A stretch of DNA of 64,000 nt, taken from NCBI GenBank assembly GCA_012034865.1, contig JAAUOM010000002.1, positions 1 to 64,000 on the forward strand, written 5' to 3'. A program made the position numbers and the translations under genes. Below the pieces are notes generated by a model. That model made no database searches. It worked only from the letters and a program-made list of their open reading frames with translations, and had not been told where the DNA came from. Within the stretch, counting starts at the first letter, position 1, and the number at the start of each line of letters is the position of its first letter. This DNA comes from Acaryochloris sp. CRU_2_0. Lineage in GTDB: Bacteria; Cyanobacteriota; Cyanobacteriia; Thermosynechococcales; Thermosynechococcaceae. Shown here piece after piece: positions 56,483 to 64,000 of the stretch.

Positions 56483-56773
56483 TCAAAATGCAAACTTAAA
56501 GGCGACCAAATCCTCATGGGGATTGTTTTGCTCAGCTACCCACAGATCATAATTTATCTGCATTTTTAACCAACTCTCCGGAGATCGCCCTAACACCTTC
56601 GACATCCGAATCGCCATATCAGGGCTAACCGCACTCTTGCCCGCCACCACCCGCGCAAAGGTGGAGGGACTGACCCCCAGTTGAGCGGCCATTGTCCGAA
56701 CACTAACCCCAAAAGGCTCTAGATACAGCCCTTCAATCACTTCTCCCGGATGGGGGGGATTATGCATTTTCAT
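56483..56773 (-). CDS. higA: HigA-family antitoxin
   Basis: 96 residues. HNPPHPGEVIEGLYLEPFGV then RTMAAQLGVSPSTFARVVAG followed by KSAVSPDMAIRMSKVLGRSP and ESWLKMQINYDL: the xenobiotic-response-element HTH with the diagnostic HPGE and SPExWLxxQ/NYDL features of HigA (VapI) antitoxins. It neutralises HigB and represses the operon. Its ATG shares one base with the stop of higB. Confidence 0.93.
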   Translation of the reverse strand: MKMHNPPHPGEVIEGLYLEPFGVSVRTMAAQLGVSPSTFARVVAGKSAVSPDMAIRMSKVLGRSPESWLKMQINYDLWVAEQNNPHEDLVAFKFAF

Positions 56774-57051
56774 CAGTGGTAATCCTCATAGTCCAATACA
56801 CAAACATCACCCTCCACAAATTCAAAGGTCAAACGCCAATTGCCACTGACCTTAATCGACCATCGACTCTTTTGGTCACCCTTCAACGGATGCAGCCCAA
56901 ACCCAGGGACATTGATATCCTCGATCGCTGCGGCTGTATCCAGAATTGTCAACATCAATCGCAGCCGCTTGAGGTGATTGGGTTGCACCCCGCCAGTTTT
57001 GCCGGAAATGAAGAGTGCCTCTAATCCTTTATGGCGGATGGAGTGAATCAT
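56773..57051 (-). CDS. higB: HigB-family toxin
   Basis: 92 residues from ATG 57051 (MIHSIRHKGLEALFISGKTG). HKGLEALF, KSRWSIKVSGNWRLTFEFVE and LDYEDYH are diagnostic of the HigB/RelE plasmid-maintenance killer family, a ribosome-dependent mRNA interferase. It precedes higA, as usual for this module. The 57052-57360 gap upstream (309 bases) contains its promoter and a short direct repeat (CTCTAGGGAA twice near 57122-57142), nothing else seen. Confidence 0.92.
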   Translation of the reverse strand: MIHSIRHKGLEALFISGKTGGVQPNHLKRLRLMLTILDTAAAIEDINVPGFGLHPLKGDQKSRWSIKVSGNWRLTFEFVEGDVCVLDYEDYH

Positions 57052-57360
57052 GAGTCGGATTATAGCATGTCGCGCAACGCACAACAAGCCTTCAATATAA
57101 AATATTGGGACTAATATCTTGACTCTAGGGAAACTCTAGGGAACAAGAACATGGTAGGGTGACTTGAGGTATGCCTCAGCTCCTCCAGGCAGGAGCCAAA
57201 GCTGTGAATAAATCGATGAGGAATCTGTCTTTTTGCCTTTTTACTTGCGCGTAGCGGTACTAACTGTTTCTGCCTGTACTGAAAGGGTTGCAACGTTGGA
57301 AGGATGAGTGTTTTGGTCTAATTCTGGAGCTAACATTGAGTCTGAAGAGTTGAGCTGCCT

Positions 57361-58107
57361 GTGGCTACTATTTGCTGTCTAGATCGCACCTTTACGGATA
57401 TCAAGGCCATTATTTTTGATAAAGATGGCACCCTCGCTGATGTTGAATCCTACCTAAAAAGTTTGGGACAAAAGCGATCGCGCCTTGTCGATGCTCAAGT
57501 TCCAGGGGTACAAGAGCCTCTTTTACTTGCCTTTGGCTTAGAAGAGACTTCCCTGAATCCGGCAGGCTTACTGGCGGTGGGTAGCCGCCGCGAAAACGAA
57601 ATTGCTGCGGCTGCCTATGTTGCTGAAACAGGACGCAACTGGTTAGAAGCCCTGGAAATCGTCGAATCAGCGTTTAAGGAAGCAGACAGCTATCTCAAAC
57701 GTAAAGCCGACCATACCCCCTTATTCCCAGACACCCTAGCCACCCTAGCCACGTTAACCCAGAACCAGGTCAAGATCGGGCTGTTATCGGCGGATAGTCC
57801 TGAGAATATCCAGGCGTTTGTAGAAACCTATGATCTGGACAGTCACATTCATGCCTATTTAGGCGTCGAGGGCACCCTCAGCAAACCCGACCCCTCTCTA
57901 TTCATGGATATGTGTACCCAATTAGAAACACTACCCCAGCAAACCCTGATGGTGGGCGATTCCGCCGTAGATATGAAAATGGCCCAATCCGCAGGAGCCG
58001 CCGCTGGCATCATGGTCACCTGGGGTTGGTCTTCTCCAGTACAAACCCCATCAGGGACAGATGTTACCTTAGGAAAATGGCAGCAATTGACCTTTGTTTC
58101 CCCATAA
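57361..58107 (+). CDS. HAD-superfamily phosphatase
   Basis: 248 residues from GTG 57361. Motif I IIFDKDGTLADVESYL (nucleophile Asp and acid/base Asp), motif II IGLLSADSPENIQAF, motif III KPDPSLFMDM and motif IV MVGDSAVDMKMAQSAGA. It resembles phosphoglycolate phosphatase-like HAD subfamily I enzymes. In a photosynthetic organism removal of phosphoglycolate is an obvious candidate role, but the cap domain alone does not prove substrate. Confidence 0.85.
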   Translation: MATICCLDRTFTDIKAIIFDKDGTLADVESYLKSLGQKRSRLVDAQVPGVQEPLLLAFGLEETSLNPAGLLAVGSRRENEIAAAAYVAETGRNWLEALEIVESAFKEADSYLKRKADHTPLFPDTLATLATLTQNQVKIGLLSADSPENIQAFVETYDLDSHIHAYLGVEGTLSKPDPSLFMDMCTQLETLPQQTLMVGDSAVDMKMAQSAGAAAGIMVTWGWSSPVQTPSGTDVTLGKWQQLTFVSP

Positions 58108-58196
58108 CCTCCCCAACCGGGCACATCTAGGAGATGCACCCATACGCCCCTCTTGATCAGAGTCTTAAAGAACTTTCTTTCAGAAGCAGCTACCCA

Positions 58197-58397
58197 TTAG
58201 TCTACCTCGATTGAATACTCAACTAAAAATCGGCCTGCGCTTAAAGCTTCGTCACCACTGGTATAGGTTTCTCCATCGGAAATCAGGGTCAGTTCTGGGG
58301 TCATTACCCAGCAGCTATAGTCACCCTCCGGCAGGCGACAGACACCGATAATCCACCCTGGAAAGGCGATCATTTCGACAAGATGGGCGGTAGACAT
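58197..58397 (-). CDS. Conserved-looking small protein divergent from recA
   Basis: 66 residues from ATG 58397 ([20 protein letters not shown]). [20 protein letters not shown] and [20 protein letters not shown] follow. No membrane segment or known motif. It is transcribed away from recA with the LexA-like box between them, so SOS co-regulation is conceivable. Confidence 0.6.
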   Translation of the reverse strand: MSTAHLVEMIAFPGWIIGVCRLPEGDYSCWVMTPELTLISDGETYTSGDEALSAGRFLVEYSIEVD

Positions 58398-58458
58398 GGG
58401 TTGTCCCTCGCGTTGATAGCAACAAGTGTGAACGAATTGGACGGGCTTGACACTAATA

Positions 58459-58474
58459 TAGTTCATATGTACTA
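58459..58474. promoter_or_regulatory. LexA-like operator upstream of recA
   Basis: TAGTTCATATGTACTA is a near-palindrome matching the cyanobacterial LexA box RGTACNNNDGTWCB with one mismatch (T for A at the third base of the first GTAC). It lies 44 bases before the recA ATG and 62 bases upstream of the divergent small gene. Confidence 0.5.
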
Positions 58475-58517
58475 TATTAACAAGACCTGTTATTCAATTG
58501 CTCTAGCAGAGGCTGTA

Positions 58518-59579
58518 ATGACTGCAATCATGGATATCCCTGAAAAACAAAAGGCCCTTGATGGGGTGCTCAACCAATTAGAACGGACTTATGGCAAGGG
58601 AACCATTATGCGCTTGGGGGATGCCACCCGCATGCAAATAGAGACTATTGCCAGTGGGGCCTTAACCTTGGATTTAGCTCTGGGTGGTGGGTTACCCAAA
58701 GGACGAGTTATAGAAATCTATGGGCCAGAAAGTTCCGGGAAGACGACCGTGGCCTTGCATGCGATCGCAGAGATTCAAAAACAGGGCGGAATCGCTGCTT
58801 TTGTGGATGCCGAACATGCTCTCGACCCCGTCTATGCAGCAGCCATAGGGGTCGATATCACCAATCTCTTGGTTTGTCAGCCCGATTCGGGGGAAATGGC
58901 CTTAGAAATTGTGGATCAATTGATTCGCTCTAGTGCCGTAGATCTCGTCGTCGTGGATTCCGTGGCCGCTCTTACCCCTCGTGCTGAAATTGAAGGGGAG
59001 ATGGGCGACGCCCACATGGGTTTGCAAGCTCGCTTAATGAGTCAAGCCCTGCGCAAAATCACCAGTAATATTTGCAAATCTGGCAGTACGGTCATTTTCC
59101 TCAATCAGCTCCGGCAAAAGATTGGGGTCACTTATGGCAGTCCTGAAGTGACCACAGGTGGAAATGCTCTCAAGTTTTATGCGTCGGTGCGCTTAGATAT
59201 CCGTCGCATTCAAACCCTGAAAAAAGGCAATGATATGTATGGGATTCGGGCCAAGGTGAAAGTTGCTAAAAACAAAGTCGCGCCACCTTTTCGAATAGCT
59301 GAATTTGATATTTTATTTGGTCAGGGTATTTCTAATCTGGGTTGTTTAATTGATGTAGCAGAAGAAACCGAAGTTATTGTGCGCAAAGGGGCTTGGTATA
59401 GCTACAACGGCGAGAATATCGGTCAAGGTCGCGAGAATACCATTCAATATCTAGCTGAAAATCCTGAGTTGGCTCAAACAGTAGAGCAACAAATTCGCCA
59501 GAAGCTAGAATTGGGTGTCACCCTCTCAGCTAACCCAACGACGGAGAGGACTGAGATGGACTTAGACACAGCAGCATAA
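58518..59579 (+). CDS. recA: Recombinase RecA
   Basis: 353 residues from ATG 58518; upstream in-frame codons lie in the promoter. Walker [10 protein letters not shown] at 69-77, [35 protein letters not shown] (Walker B), LSQALRKIT-like L1/L2 loop region with [12 protein letters not shown] and [20 protein letters not shown]. Standard length and sequence. It binds ssDNA, drives strand exchange and promotes LexA cleavage. A LexA-like box lies in the promoter. Confidence 0.97.
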   Translation: MTAIMDIPEKQKALDGVLNQLERTYGKGTIMRLGDATRMQIETIASGALTLDLALGGGLPKGRVIEIYGPESSGKTTVALHAIAEIQKQGGIAAFVDAEHALDPVYAAAIGVDITNLLVCQPDSGEMALEIVDQLIRSSAVDLVVVDSVAALTPRAEIEGEMGDAHMGLQARLMSQALRKITSNICKSGSTVIFLNQLRQKIGVTYGSPEVTTGGNALKFYASVRLDIRRIQTLKKGNDMYGIRAKVKVAKNKVAPPFRIAEFDILFGQGISNLGCLIDVAEETEVIVRKGAWYSYNGENIGQGRENTIQYLAENPELAQTVEQQIRQKLELGVTLSANPTTERTEMDLDTAA

Positions 59580-59595
59580 CCCTTAAAGCTGGCAC

Positions 59596-59964
59596 ATGAG
59601 AGTTTATGGTATCGATCATATTCAACTCGCTATTCCTCCAAATAGCGAAGATTTAGCAAGAGTGTTTTATGGGGAAATTCTTGGACTTAGAGAAAAGCCA
59701 AAACCTGAGCATCTAGTTCAACGGGGAGGCGTTTGGTTCGAGCAGGATGATTTGAAGCTTCATTTGGGCGTTGATTGTAATTTTTGTCCAGCTACGAAAG
59801 CCCACCCTGGGTTGTTGGTTGAAGATTTAGATGAACTAGTCAGTCGATGTGAGGCAGGCGGATATAGAATTGTTGTCAGTGAAGGGATTGAACGCTACCG
59901 TCAAGTTTATGTGATAGACCCGTTTGGTAATCGTCTAGAGTTGCTGGAGTTCATGGGTGAGTAA
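59596..59964 (+). CDS. VOC (glyoxalase/dioxygenase fold) family protein
   Basis: 122 residues. YGIDHIQLAIPPNSEDLARV (first metal ligand His in DHIQL), LKLHLGVDCNF (second His), PGLLVEDLDELVSRCEAGGY and VYVIDPFGNRLELLE (the terminal DPxGNxxEL motif with metal-ligand Glu). A two-module VOC enzyme; members include glyoxalase I and antibiotic-resistance proteins. 16 bases after recA, same strand. Substrate unknown. Confidence 0.85.
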   Translation: MRVYGIDHIQLAIPPNSEDLARVFYGEILGLREKPKPEHLVQRGGVWFEQDDLKLHLGVDCNFCPATKAHPGLLVEDLDELVSRCEAGGYRIVVSEGIERYRQVYVIDPFGNRLELLEFMGE

Positions 59965-60012
59965 TCGCGGCACAACAGTGCGTTGGAGCAGTGAGCAATC
60001 GATAAACAGATC

Positions 60013-61011
60013 TTATAATGCCTTGCAGTCGAGGTGCCAGCGTTGGCAAGTCGTTTGCAGGATCAATTCAATCAGTTGCTCATAACTGAGATCCTGTGCC
60101 TGGGCAATTTGAGCCATAGACCGCATCGGATGCAGGGTTGCATCGGCATTCACATCTAATAAATAGGCTTGCCCTTGATCATCCAGGCGAAAATCAAAGG
60201 TGGCATAGTCCAAGGGTTGCAATAATTGCATCAAGGCTAAGGCAGTACTCTGCATGGGTTGTAGGCGGGAATCGGCCAAACTGATCCCGACCTTCTGGAA
60301 GCCGCCTTGTCGCTTGGCCTTGAGCGTTAACACCTGATCTTGCAACGCCTGTCCCTGCTGTGTCACTGTTTCCACTGCTGCCAATAACTTGGGTTCTATA
60401 TTCCCCACCAGACCTACGGTAATTTCTCGACCTACAATCAAGGGTTCGCAGAGAATAGCGGTTTGGAACTGGGCTTGGAGCTGTTTGACCTGAGCCTGTA
60501 AAACAGTCAAGTCTTGCGTGGTCTCAAACCGTTGAAGCCCCAAAGAATAGCCTTCGCAGGTCGGTTTTAACAATGACACTGGCCAAGGCGGTAATTGGCT
60601 AATCTCTGTACCCAAGCCATAGCGAATCCAGGGTGGGGTGGCAATCTTGCACCAGTCTAGAACAGGCTTCAGCCAATCTTTGTTGAGGGTCAAGCTTTTA
60701 GTCGCAGCATCTCCACCTGTATAGGGAATGCCCAGATGTTCCAATAGAGCTGGTGCTAGAGCCGTGCGATTGCGCGATAACGCCCCCACCGATAGATTCC
60801 AAACCAATAGGGGCAACTGATGACGCTGCCAACCGTTCAGCAAATTAGAGAGGGAGCCTATGGGCACGACGGTATGCCCCAACGTGGTCAGGGCGTTAGT
60901 GATGGCTGCAATTTCTTCAGGTTCGCGCCAATGATAGTGGGTACTAACCTGAGCCTCAGCCTTGCCCATTAGGTCTGCTTGCGACTCAAACAGTAAGCCA
61001 ATGGTCAACAT
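60013..61011 (-). CDS. ATP-grasp ligase, D-Ala-D-Ala ligase-like
   Basis: 332 residues from ATG 61011 (MLTIGLLFESQADLMGKAEA). GIPYTGGDAATKSLTLNKDW, LLKPTCEGYSLGLQRFE (ATP-lid Lys/Glu), EPLIVGREITVGLVGNIEPK and YATFDFRLDDQGQAYLLDVN then ADATLHPMRSMA. The LDVNADATL replaces the FLEVNTxPGL of true Ddl, and the substrate loop differs, so it is a ligase of unknown substrate. It overlaps the KamA-like gene by seven bases. Confidence 0.82.
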   Translation of the reverse strand: MLTIGLLFESQADLMGKAEAQVSTHYHWREPEEIAAITNALTTLGHTVVPIGSLSNLLNGWQRHQLPLLVWNLSVGALSRNRTALAPALLEHLGIPYTGGDAATKSLTLNKDWLKPVLDWCKIATPPWIRYGLGTEISQLPPWPVSLLKPTCEGYSLGLQRFETTQDLTVLQAQVKQLQAQFQTAILCEPLIVGREITVGLVGNIEPKLLAAVETVTQQGQALQDQVLTLKAKRQGGFQKVGISLADSRLQPMQSTALALMQLLQPLDYATFDFRLDDQGQAYLLDVNADATLHPMRSMAQIAQAQDLSYEQLIELILQTTCQRWHLDCKAL

Positions 61012-62165
61012 GGTTTGGGAGGGAAGGGATCGGGTAGCCAGACCATCTGGGTATCTAGGGGCCACAATAGGATTTCGGGATGGTGGGAACCGCGTCGCTG
61101 CTGGTGCCAACGGGCAATCAATTGCGAGGCCGGACTAGGAGTTAAGCCCACCAACTCTAACTTGCCGTCGGTATGGGTCAAAATATAGCGAAACCTTTTC
61201 ACTGAGCCATTGCAGCGTTGGCGCACGGCTTCGACTAGTTGCAATCCGGCTACAATGGGCAGTTGAAAATGGAGGGCATGTTTGACAGGTCGGGGATGAA
61301 ATAGATATTGCGGCAACACCCCCAAGCGATGCAACCGCTTGAAGAGTTGCTCCAAGACATCCACCGTAGCGTTAACGCCCTGCATTAAGGGGATCTGGGC
61401 CGTGAGGATACAGCCGACTTCCCGTAAGGTCGCCAGAGCCTGTTCCGCCGCCGGGGTGAGTTCGTGGGGATGATCAAAGTGGCACTGAACTATAATTTGA
61501 AACCGATCTTGATACTGGGCTAATACCTGTAACAAAGCTGGATCCGTGGTAAAACGGCTAGGCAGGAAAGCAGGCAATTTAGTACTAATGCGAATCTGCC
61601 AAAGGTGAGGGATGTTGGCTAAGGCCGCAAATAAGTTAGCCAAGCGTTGAGTACTGCAAACCATCGGATCTCCTCCCGACAGCAACACATTGTCGATTTC
61701 AGGATGGGCATGGATATAGGCAATGGCAACCTGTAGATCTTCGATGGTTTCCTTGACCATGACATCTTTGCTCATCAGGCGACGGCGAAAGCAATAGCGG
61801 CAATGCCCCGCACAAGCCTGGGTGACGATTAAAACAGCCGTTTGGTCATATTTGTGCTGTAAGCCAGGAACCACAGTTGATAAAGCTTCACCGCTAGTGT
61901 CTAAAGCACCTTGATCCTCATCTTCATAGGCGGAGGGCAGGAGAAGCTGTCGGAGGGGATCTTGGGGATCTTGCCAATCGATCAGTTGGGCATAGTCCAT
62001 TGGCACCAGGAAGGGGAAATGGGTTTGGGCGGCAGTGATGCGATCGCGATCCTCAGGATCAAGGGGCAAATCAGTTGCAGCCATTTGGGCGAACCGCAAG
62101 CTGGCTGTGAGTTCTTCTCGCCAGGCGAGATGGGTTTGGGATGGGGTAGGAGTAGAGGAAGTCAA
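61005..62165 (-). CDS. KamA-like radical SAM protein (lysine 2,3-aminomutase family)
   Basis: 386 residues. The [4Fe-4S] triad CAGHCRYC (Cys118, Cys122, Cys125) follows YDQTAVLIVTQ, then DNVLLSGGDPM and LRISTKLPAFLPSRF-like steps of the KamA family. The substrate/PLP part differs: the YLYQCDLS-type Asp motif of lysine aminomutase is replaced by YLFHPRPVKHALHF, and the PLP lysine loop GGxGK is not visible (TDGKLELVG is near). Substrate may therefore not be lysine. The stop overlaps the ATP-grasp start by seven bases. Confidence 0.85.
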   Translation of the reverse strand: MTSSTPTPSQTHLAWREELTASLRFAQMAATDLPLDPEDRDRITAAQTHFPFLVPMDYAQLIDWQDPQDPLRQLLLPSAYEDEDQGALDTSGEALSTVVPGLQHKYDQTAVLIVTQACAGHCRYCFRRRLMSKDVMVKETIEDLQVAIAYIHAHPEIDNVLLSGGDPMVCSTQRLANLFAALANIPHLWQIRISTKLPAFLPSRFTTDPALLQVLAQYQDRFQIIVQCHFDHPHELTPAAEQALATLREVGCILTAQIPLMQGVNATVDVLEQLFKRLHRLGVLPQYLFHPRPVKHALHFQLPIVAGLQLVEAVRQRCNGSVKRFRYILTHTDGKLELVGLTPSPASQLIARWHQQRRGSHHPEILLWPLDTQMVWLPDPFPPKPC

Positions 62166-62239
62166 GGTCTCAAAGGCTCACAATTAAAGGATCGATCTGA
62201 AATCTCTGATCGAGGGTGCGGATCAGGGAGCGACAATGA

Positions 62240-62743
62240 TGATCTGCAAGCACGGTTTACACAATAGTACGGGAGAATAAAAGCCCACGTCACTCATGTG
62301 CTTTAGTACAGTGGGTAAAGAAAGGAAACCCCAGCATATCAACAGCGAGATGTCGTTTGATGCCATTGGTTGCTTTGTAACGACAAAATCCTTTAGAGGC
62401 AATGCGGGCATTACAGGTGTTTTTCACCGCTTGAGAATCAATGATGAGCAAGGTTGTCCACTGCGGTTTTTTTGACTTGTTCCCGCACTTTACCGTGGAG
62501 GGTGTCCATAATCTTGTCTAGGACTCCTGTTTCTCGCCACTGTTTGTAGTGCCAGAACACGTTTGAGTAAGGCGGCAGGTCTTTGGGTAAGTCACCCCAA
62601 TTGCAGCCGTTTTTGAGTTGGTAGAAGATGCCATCCAGAATTTGCCGTTTGCTCCACAGGGGTGGCCTAGTTTGTTTCTTGATAGGCAACAGTGGCTGGA
62701 TGATTTCCCATTCTTTGTTGCTTAGGTCGCTGGAGTATCCCAT
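62240..62743 (-). mobile_element. IS5-family transposase fragment
   Basis: From ATG 62743: YSSDLSNKEWEIIQPLLPIK, PLWSKRQILDGIFYQLKNGC, then WGDLPKDLPPYSNVFWHYKQ, the N-terminal half of an IS5 (IS427/IS1031-like) transposase. After an A7 run (T7 at 62467-62473) the frame shifts and the second half begins WTTLLIIDSQAVKNTCNARI then KATNGIKRHLAVDMLGFPFF (first catalytic Asp in IIDS). It ends at about 62280 without the remaining DDE part. Truncated, inactive copy; no clear inverted repeat at the left end. Confidence 0.82.
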
Positions 62744-62968
62744 TTCTTTCTACTTTATCCCAGAACACTCATAGATCCCAAATGGGTTCTATAGGGTAGC
62801 CCCCCTATCCCCAATTCTGAGGAACTTGGAAATTCGGTTTACCTCAACATCAAGGGGCTAGGGATAGAAAATCATACCTTGAGTCAGCAATACCTAAAAT
62901 CAAAGGATTTAATTTCATTGTGGTACTCCTTGAGTGAATTATTGAAAAATCCGCTTGCTGAAAATGAC

Positions 62969-63400
62969 TTAGGAATTTTTCCGCTTTTCAGTCGCCTCAC
63001 GAATACGAGCTTCCTGTTCTTGCAGTTCGGGCGTGAACGCTTCGCCAAAATCCTCTGCCTCAAATATCGGACGAATCTCAATCTCGGAGTCTCCCGGCAT
63101 AGGGTTGGGGCAGCGTTTGACCCATTCAATGGCTGCTTCCATGGATTGCACTTGCCACAGCCAGAAGCCAGCTACCAACTCTTTCGTTTCTGTGAAAGGA
63201 CCGTCAATCGTAGTGCGATTTGCCCCTGAGAAGCGAACGCGCACCCCTTTTGAGCTAGGATGCAGTCCCTCACCAGCCAGCATAATTCCGGCATTCGCTA
63301 ATTCTTCGTTATACTTTCCCATATCGGTCAGCAGTTGTTCGCTGGGCATTATACCCGCTTCAGAGTCTTTCGTTGCTTTGACAAAAACGATAACTTTCAT
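62969..63400 (-). CDS. YciI/DGPF-domain protein
   Basis: 143 residues. MKVIVFVKATKDSEAGIMPS, RTTIDGPFTETKELVAGFWL (DGPF signature) and EIEIRPIFEAEDF. A ferredoxin-like fold related to YciI; the family often occurs with ECF sigma factors, none of which lies within this window. The C-terminal 25 residues are very charged. It lies 45 bases after the second DGPF gene. Confidence 0.85.
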   Translation of the reverse strand: MKVIVFVKATKDSEAGIMPSEQLLTDMGKYNEELANAGIMLAGEGLHPSSKGVRVRFSGANRTTIDGPFTETKELVAGFWLWQVQSMEAAIEWVKRCPNPMPGDSEIEIRPIFEAEDFGEAFTPELQEQEARIREATEKRKNS

Positions 63401-63445
63401 GGTTAAATCTCCTAATTGTTTATAGTTTTTCGGACACGCTGAATG

Positions 63446-63805
63446 CTATCCAGCATAGGCTTGCTCTTCTAATTCAATAATCGGGCGAATTTCGATTGTG
63501 CCTTTATGAGCCGTCGGCAGCCGCCCAGCAATATTGATCGCTTCATTGAGATCGCGAGCATTGATTAGAAAATAACCACCTAGTTGTTCCCGTGTCTCAG
63601 CGAAGGGACCATCTGTGACCAGTCGTTTACCGTTACGAATCCTGACGCTCGTAGCAGTGGCAACGGGCTGGAGCGGAGCCGCACCCAAATATTGACCATT
63701 GGCCTGGAGCTGGTGGGTGAGCTGTACGGACTCAGCATAGCAGTCTTCCCGCTCGCTTTCAGTCCAGGCATTTTCCTCGCTGTAAATGAGCAACATATAT
63801 TTCAT
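63446..63805 (-). CDS. YciI/DGPF-domain protein
   Basis: 119 residues. MKYMLLIYSEENAWTESERE, LVTDGPFAETREQLGGYFLI (DGPF signature) and GTIEIRPIIELEE. A paralogue of the downstream 62969-63400 gene. Its ATG overlaps the stop of a 41-codon ORF (ATGA at 63802-63805), which suggests a longer operon beginning upstream of the window edge. GGAGG-type SD (TTGGAGGAAACCC) precedes it. Confidence 0.87.
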   Translation of the reverse strand: MKYMLLIYSEENAWTESEREDCYAESVQLTHQLQANGQYLGAAPLQPVATATSVRIRNGKRLVTDGPFAETREQLGGYFLINARDLNEAINIAGRLPTAHKGTIEIRPIIELEEQAYAG

Positions 63806-63927
63806 GGGTTTCCTCCAAAATTTTTGCCGCGTTTCACAAATTTATGTACTGTAGGTGAGTTTCTGCCAAAGATGTATCTTTTAGAGCGCGATACAACTTT
63901 GCGGTGCCCTACGGTGCTGTTTGTCAT
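63802..63927 (-). CDS. 41-residue basic ORF coupled to YciI gene
   Basis: ATG 63927 with AAAGGAG nine bases upstream (GGAGAAATCATC before ATG), ending in TGA overlapped by the next ATG. The product MTNSTVGHRKVVSRSKRYIF then GRNSPTVHKFVKRGKNFGGN has 13 Lys/Arg/His and no acidic residue. It could be a small nucleic-acid-binding protein or a leader ORF for translational coupling. Unrecognised. Confidence 0.45.
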   Translation of the reverse strand: MTNSTVGHRKVVSRSKRYIFGRNSPTVHKFVKRGKNFGGNP

Positions 63928-64000
63928 GATGATTTCTCCTTTGCTTACATCAGCCATCTCTACGGAATGGTCGAAATTTGCTCTGAGAGGTCTTCTAATT

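Noticed and set aside
1-64000. CRISPR arrays, tRNA and rRNA genes
   Set aside because: I looked for regular direct repeats with spacers and for TpsiC-loop words (GTTCGA/GTTCAA with a matching stem) on both strands and found none that fold.

Overview
The window is chromosomal DNA from a cyanobacterium. The signs are the HIP1 palindrome GCGATCGC scattered through the whole sequence, a ferrochelatase with a C-terminal chlorophyll-binding-like segment, BtpA (photosystem I biogenesis), a CRR6-type NDH-1 assembly factor and a LexA-like box in front of recA. The gene content would suit an Acaryochloris-like genome, but that is an impression and not a demonstrated assignment.

Layout. 1-4.3 kb is an accessory island of toxin-antitoxin pairs, HNH and Uma2 nucleases, a 100-bp direct repeat and a probable group II intron scar. 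4.3-9.1 kb holds two oxidoreductases, thiS and hemH. 9.1-15.8 kb looks like a redox and signalling locus: a dual-receiver pseudokinase and a Rieske lipoprotein on one strand, and a di-heme cytochrome c peroxidase coupled to a hybrid histidine kinase on the other. 15.8-25 kb is housekeeping (btpA, folK, a NUDIX gene, crr6, a Fur-family gene, hemE) plus a RelE-type toxin-antitoxin pair, a membrane protein and a three-gene set (EamA permease, allA, Kir channel). 25.2-44.3 kb is a Wzx/Wzy-type exopolysaccharide locus: tyrosine autokinase, flippase, polymerase, six glycosyltransferases, methyltransferase, asparagine-synthase-like amidotransferase, nucleotidyltransferase-like protein and a secreted glycosidase.

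44.9-51.6 kb is the highlight: a complete minus-strand lasso-peptide operon. In transcription order it has an RRE/PqqD-like B1, a B2 leader peptidase, a 2-oxoglutarate/Fe(II) oxygenase, a lasso cyclase, a 43-residue precursor (47884-48015, too short for most gene callers), an HPr-kinase-like protein and an ABC exporter. The precursor keeps the YxxPxL...G...T leader pattern; its predicted core has an Asp eight residues from the predicted N-terminus, a long tail and a penultimate Ser. The oxygenase and kinase predict a doubly tailored product.

52-64 kb returns to housekeeping (SLH lipoprotein, tmk, holB, HAD phosphatase, recA, VOC protein), a HigBA pair, an HNH gene, an overlapping radical-SAM (KamA-like)/ATP-grasp pair, an IS5-type fragment and two YciI/DGPF genes preceded by an overlooked 41-codon ORF.

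A striking general feature is that at least nine genes are broken by single-base shifts. Most are repaired by adding one base to an A or T run, often a run of six that should be seven. That pattern looks more like homopolymer undercalling in the assembly than biological decay, so those genes are described as they would read when repaired.
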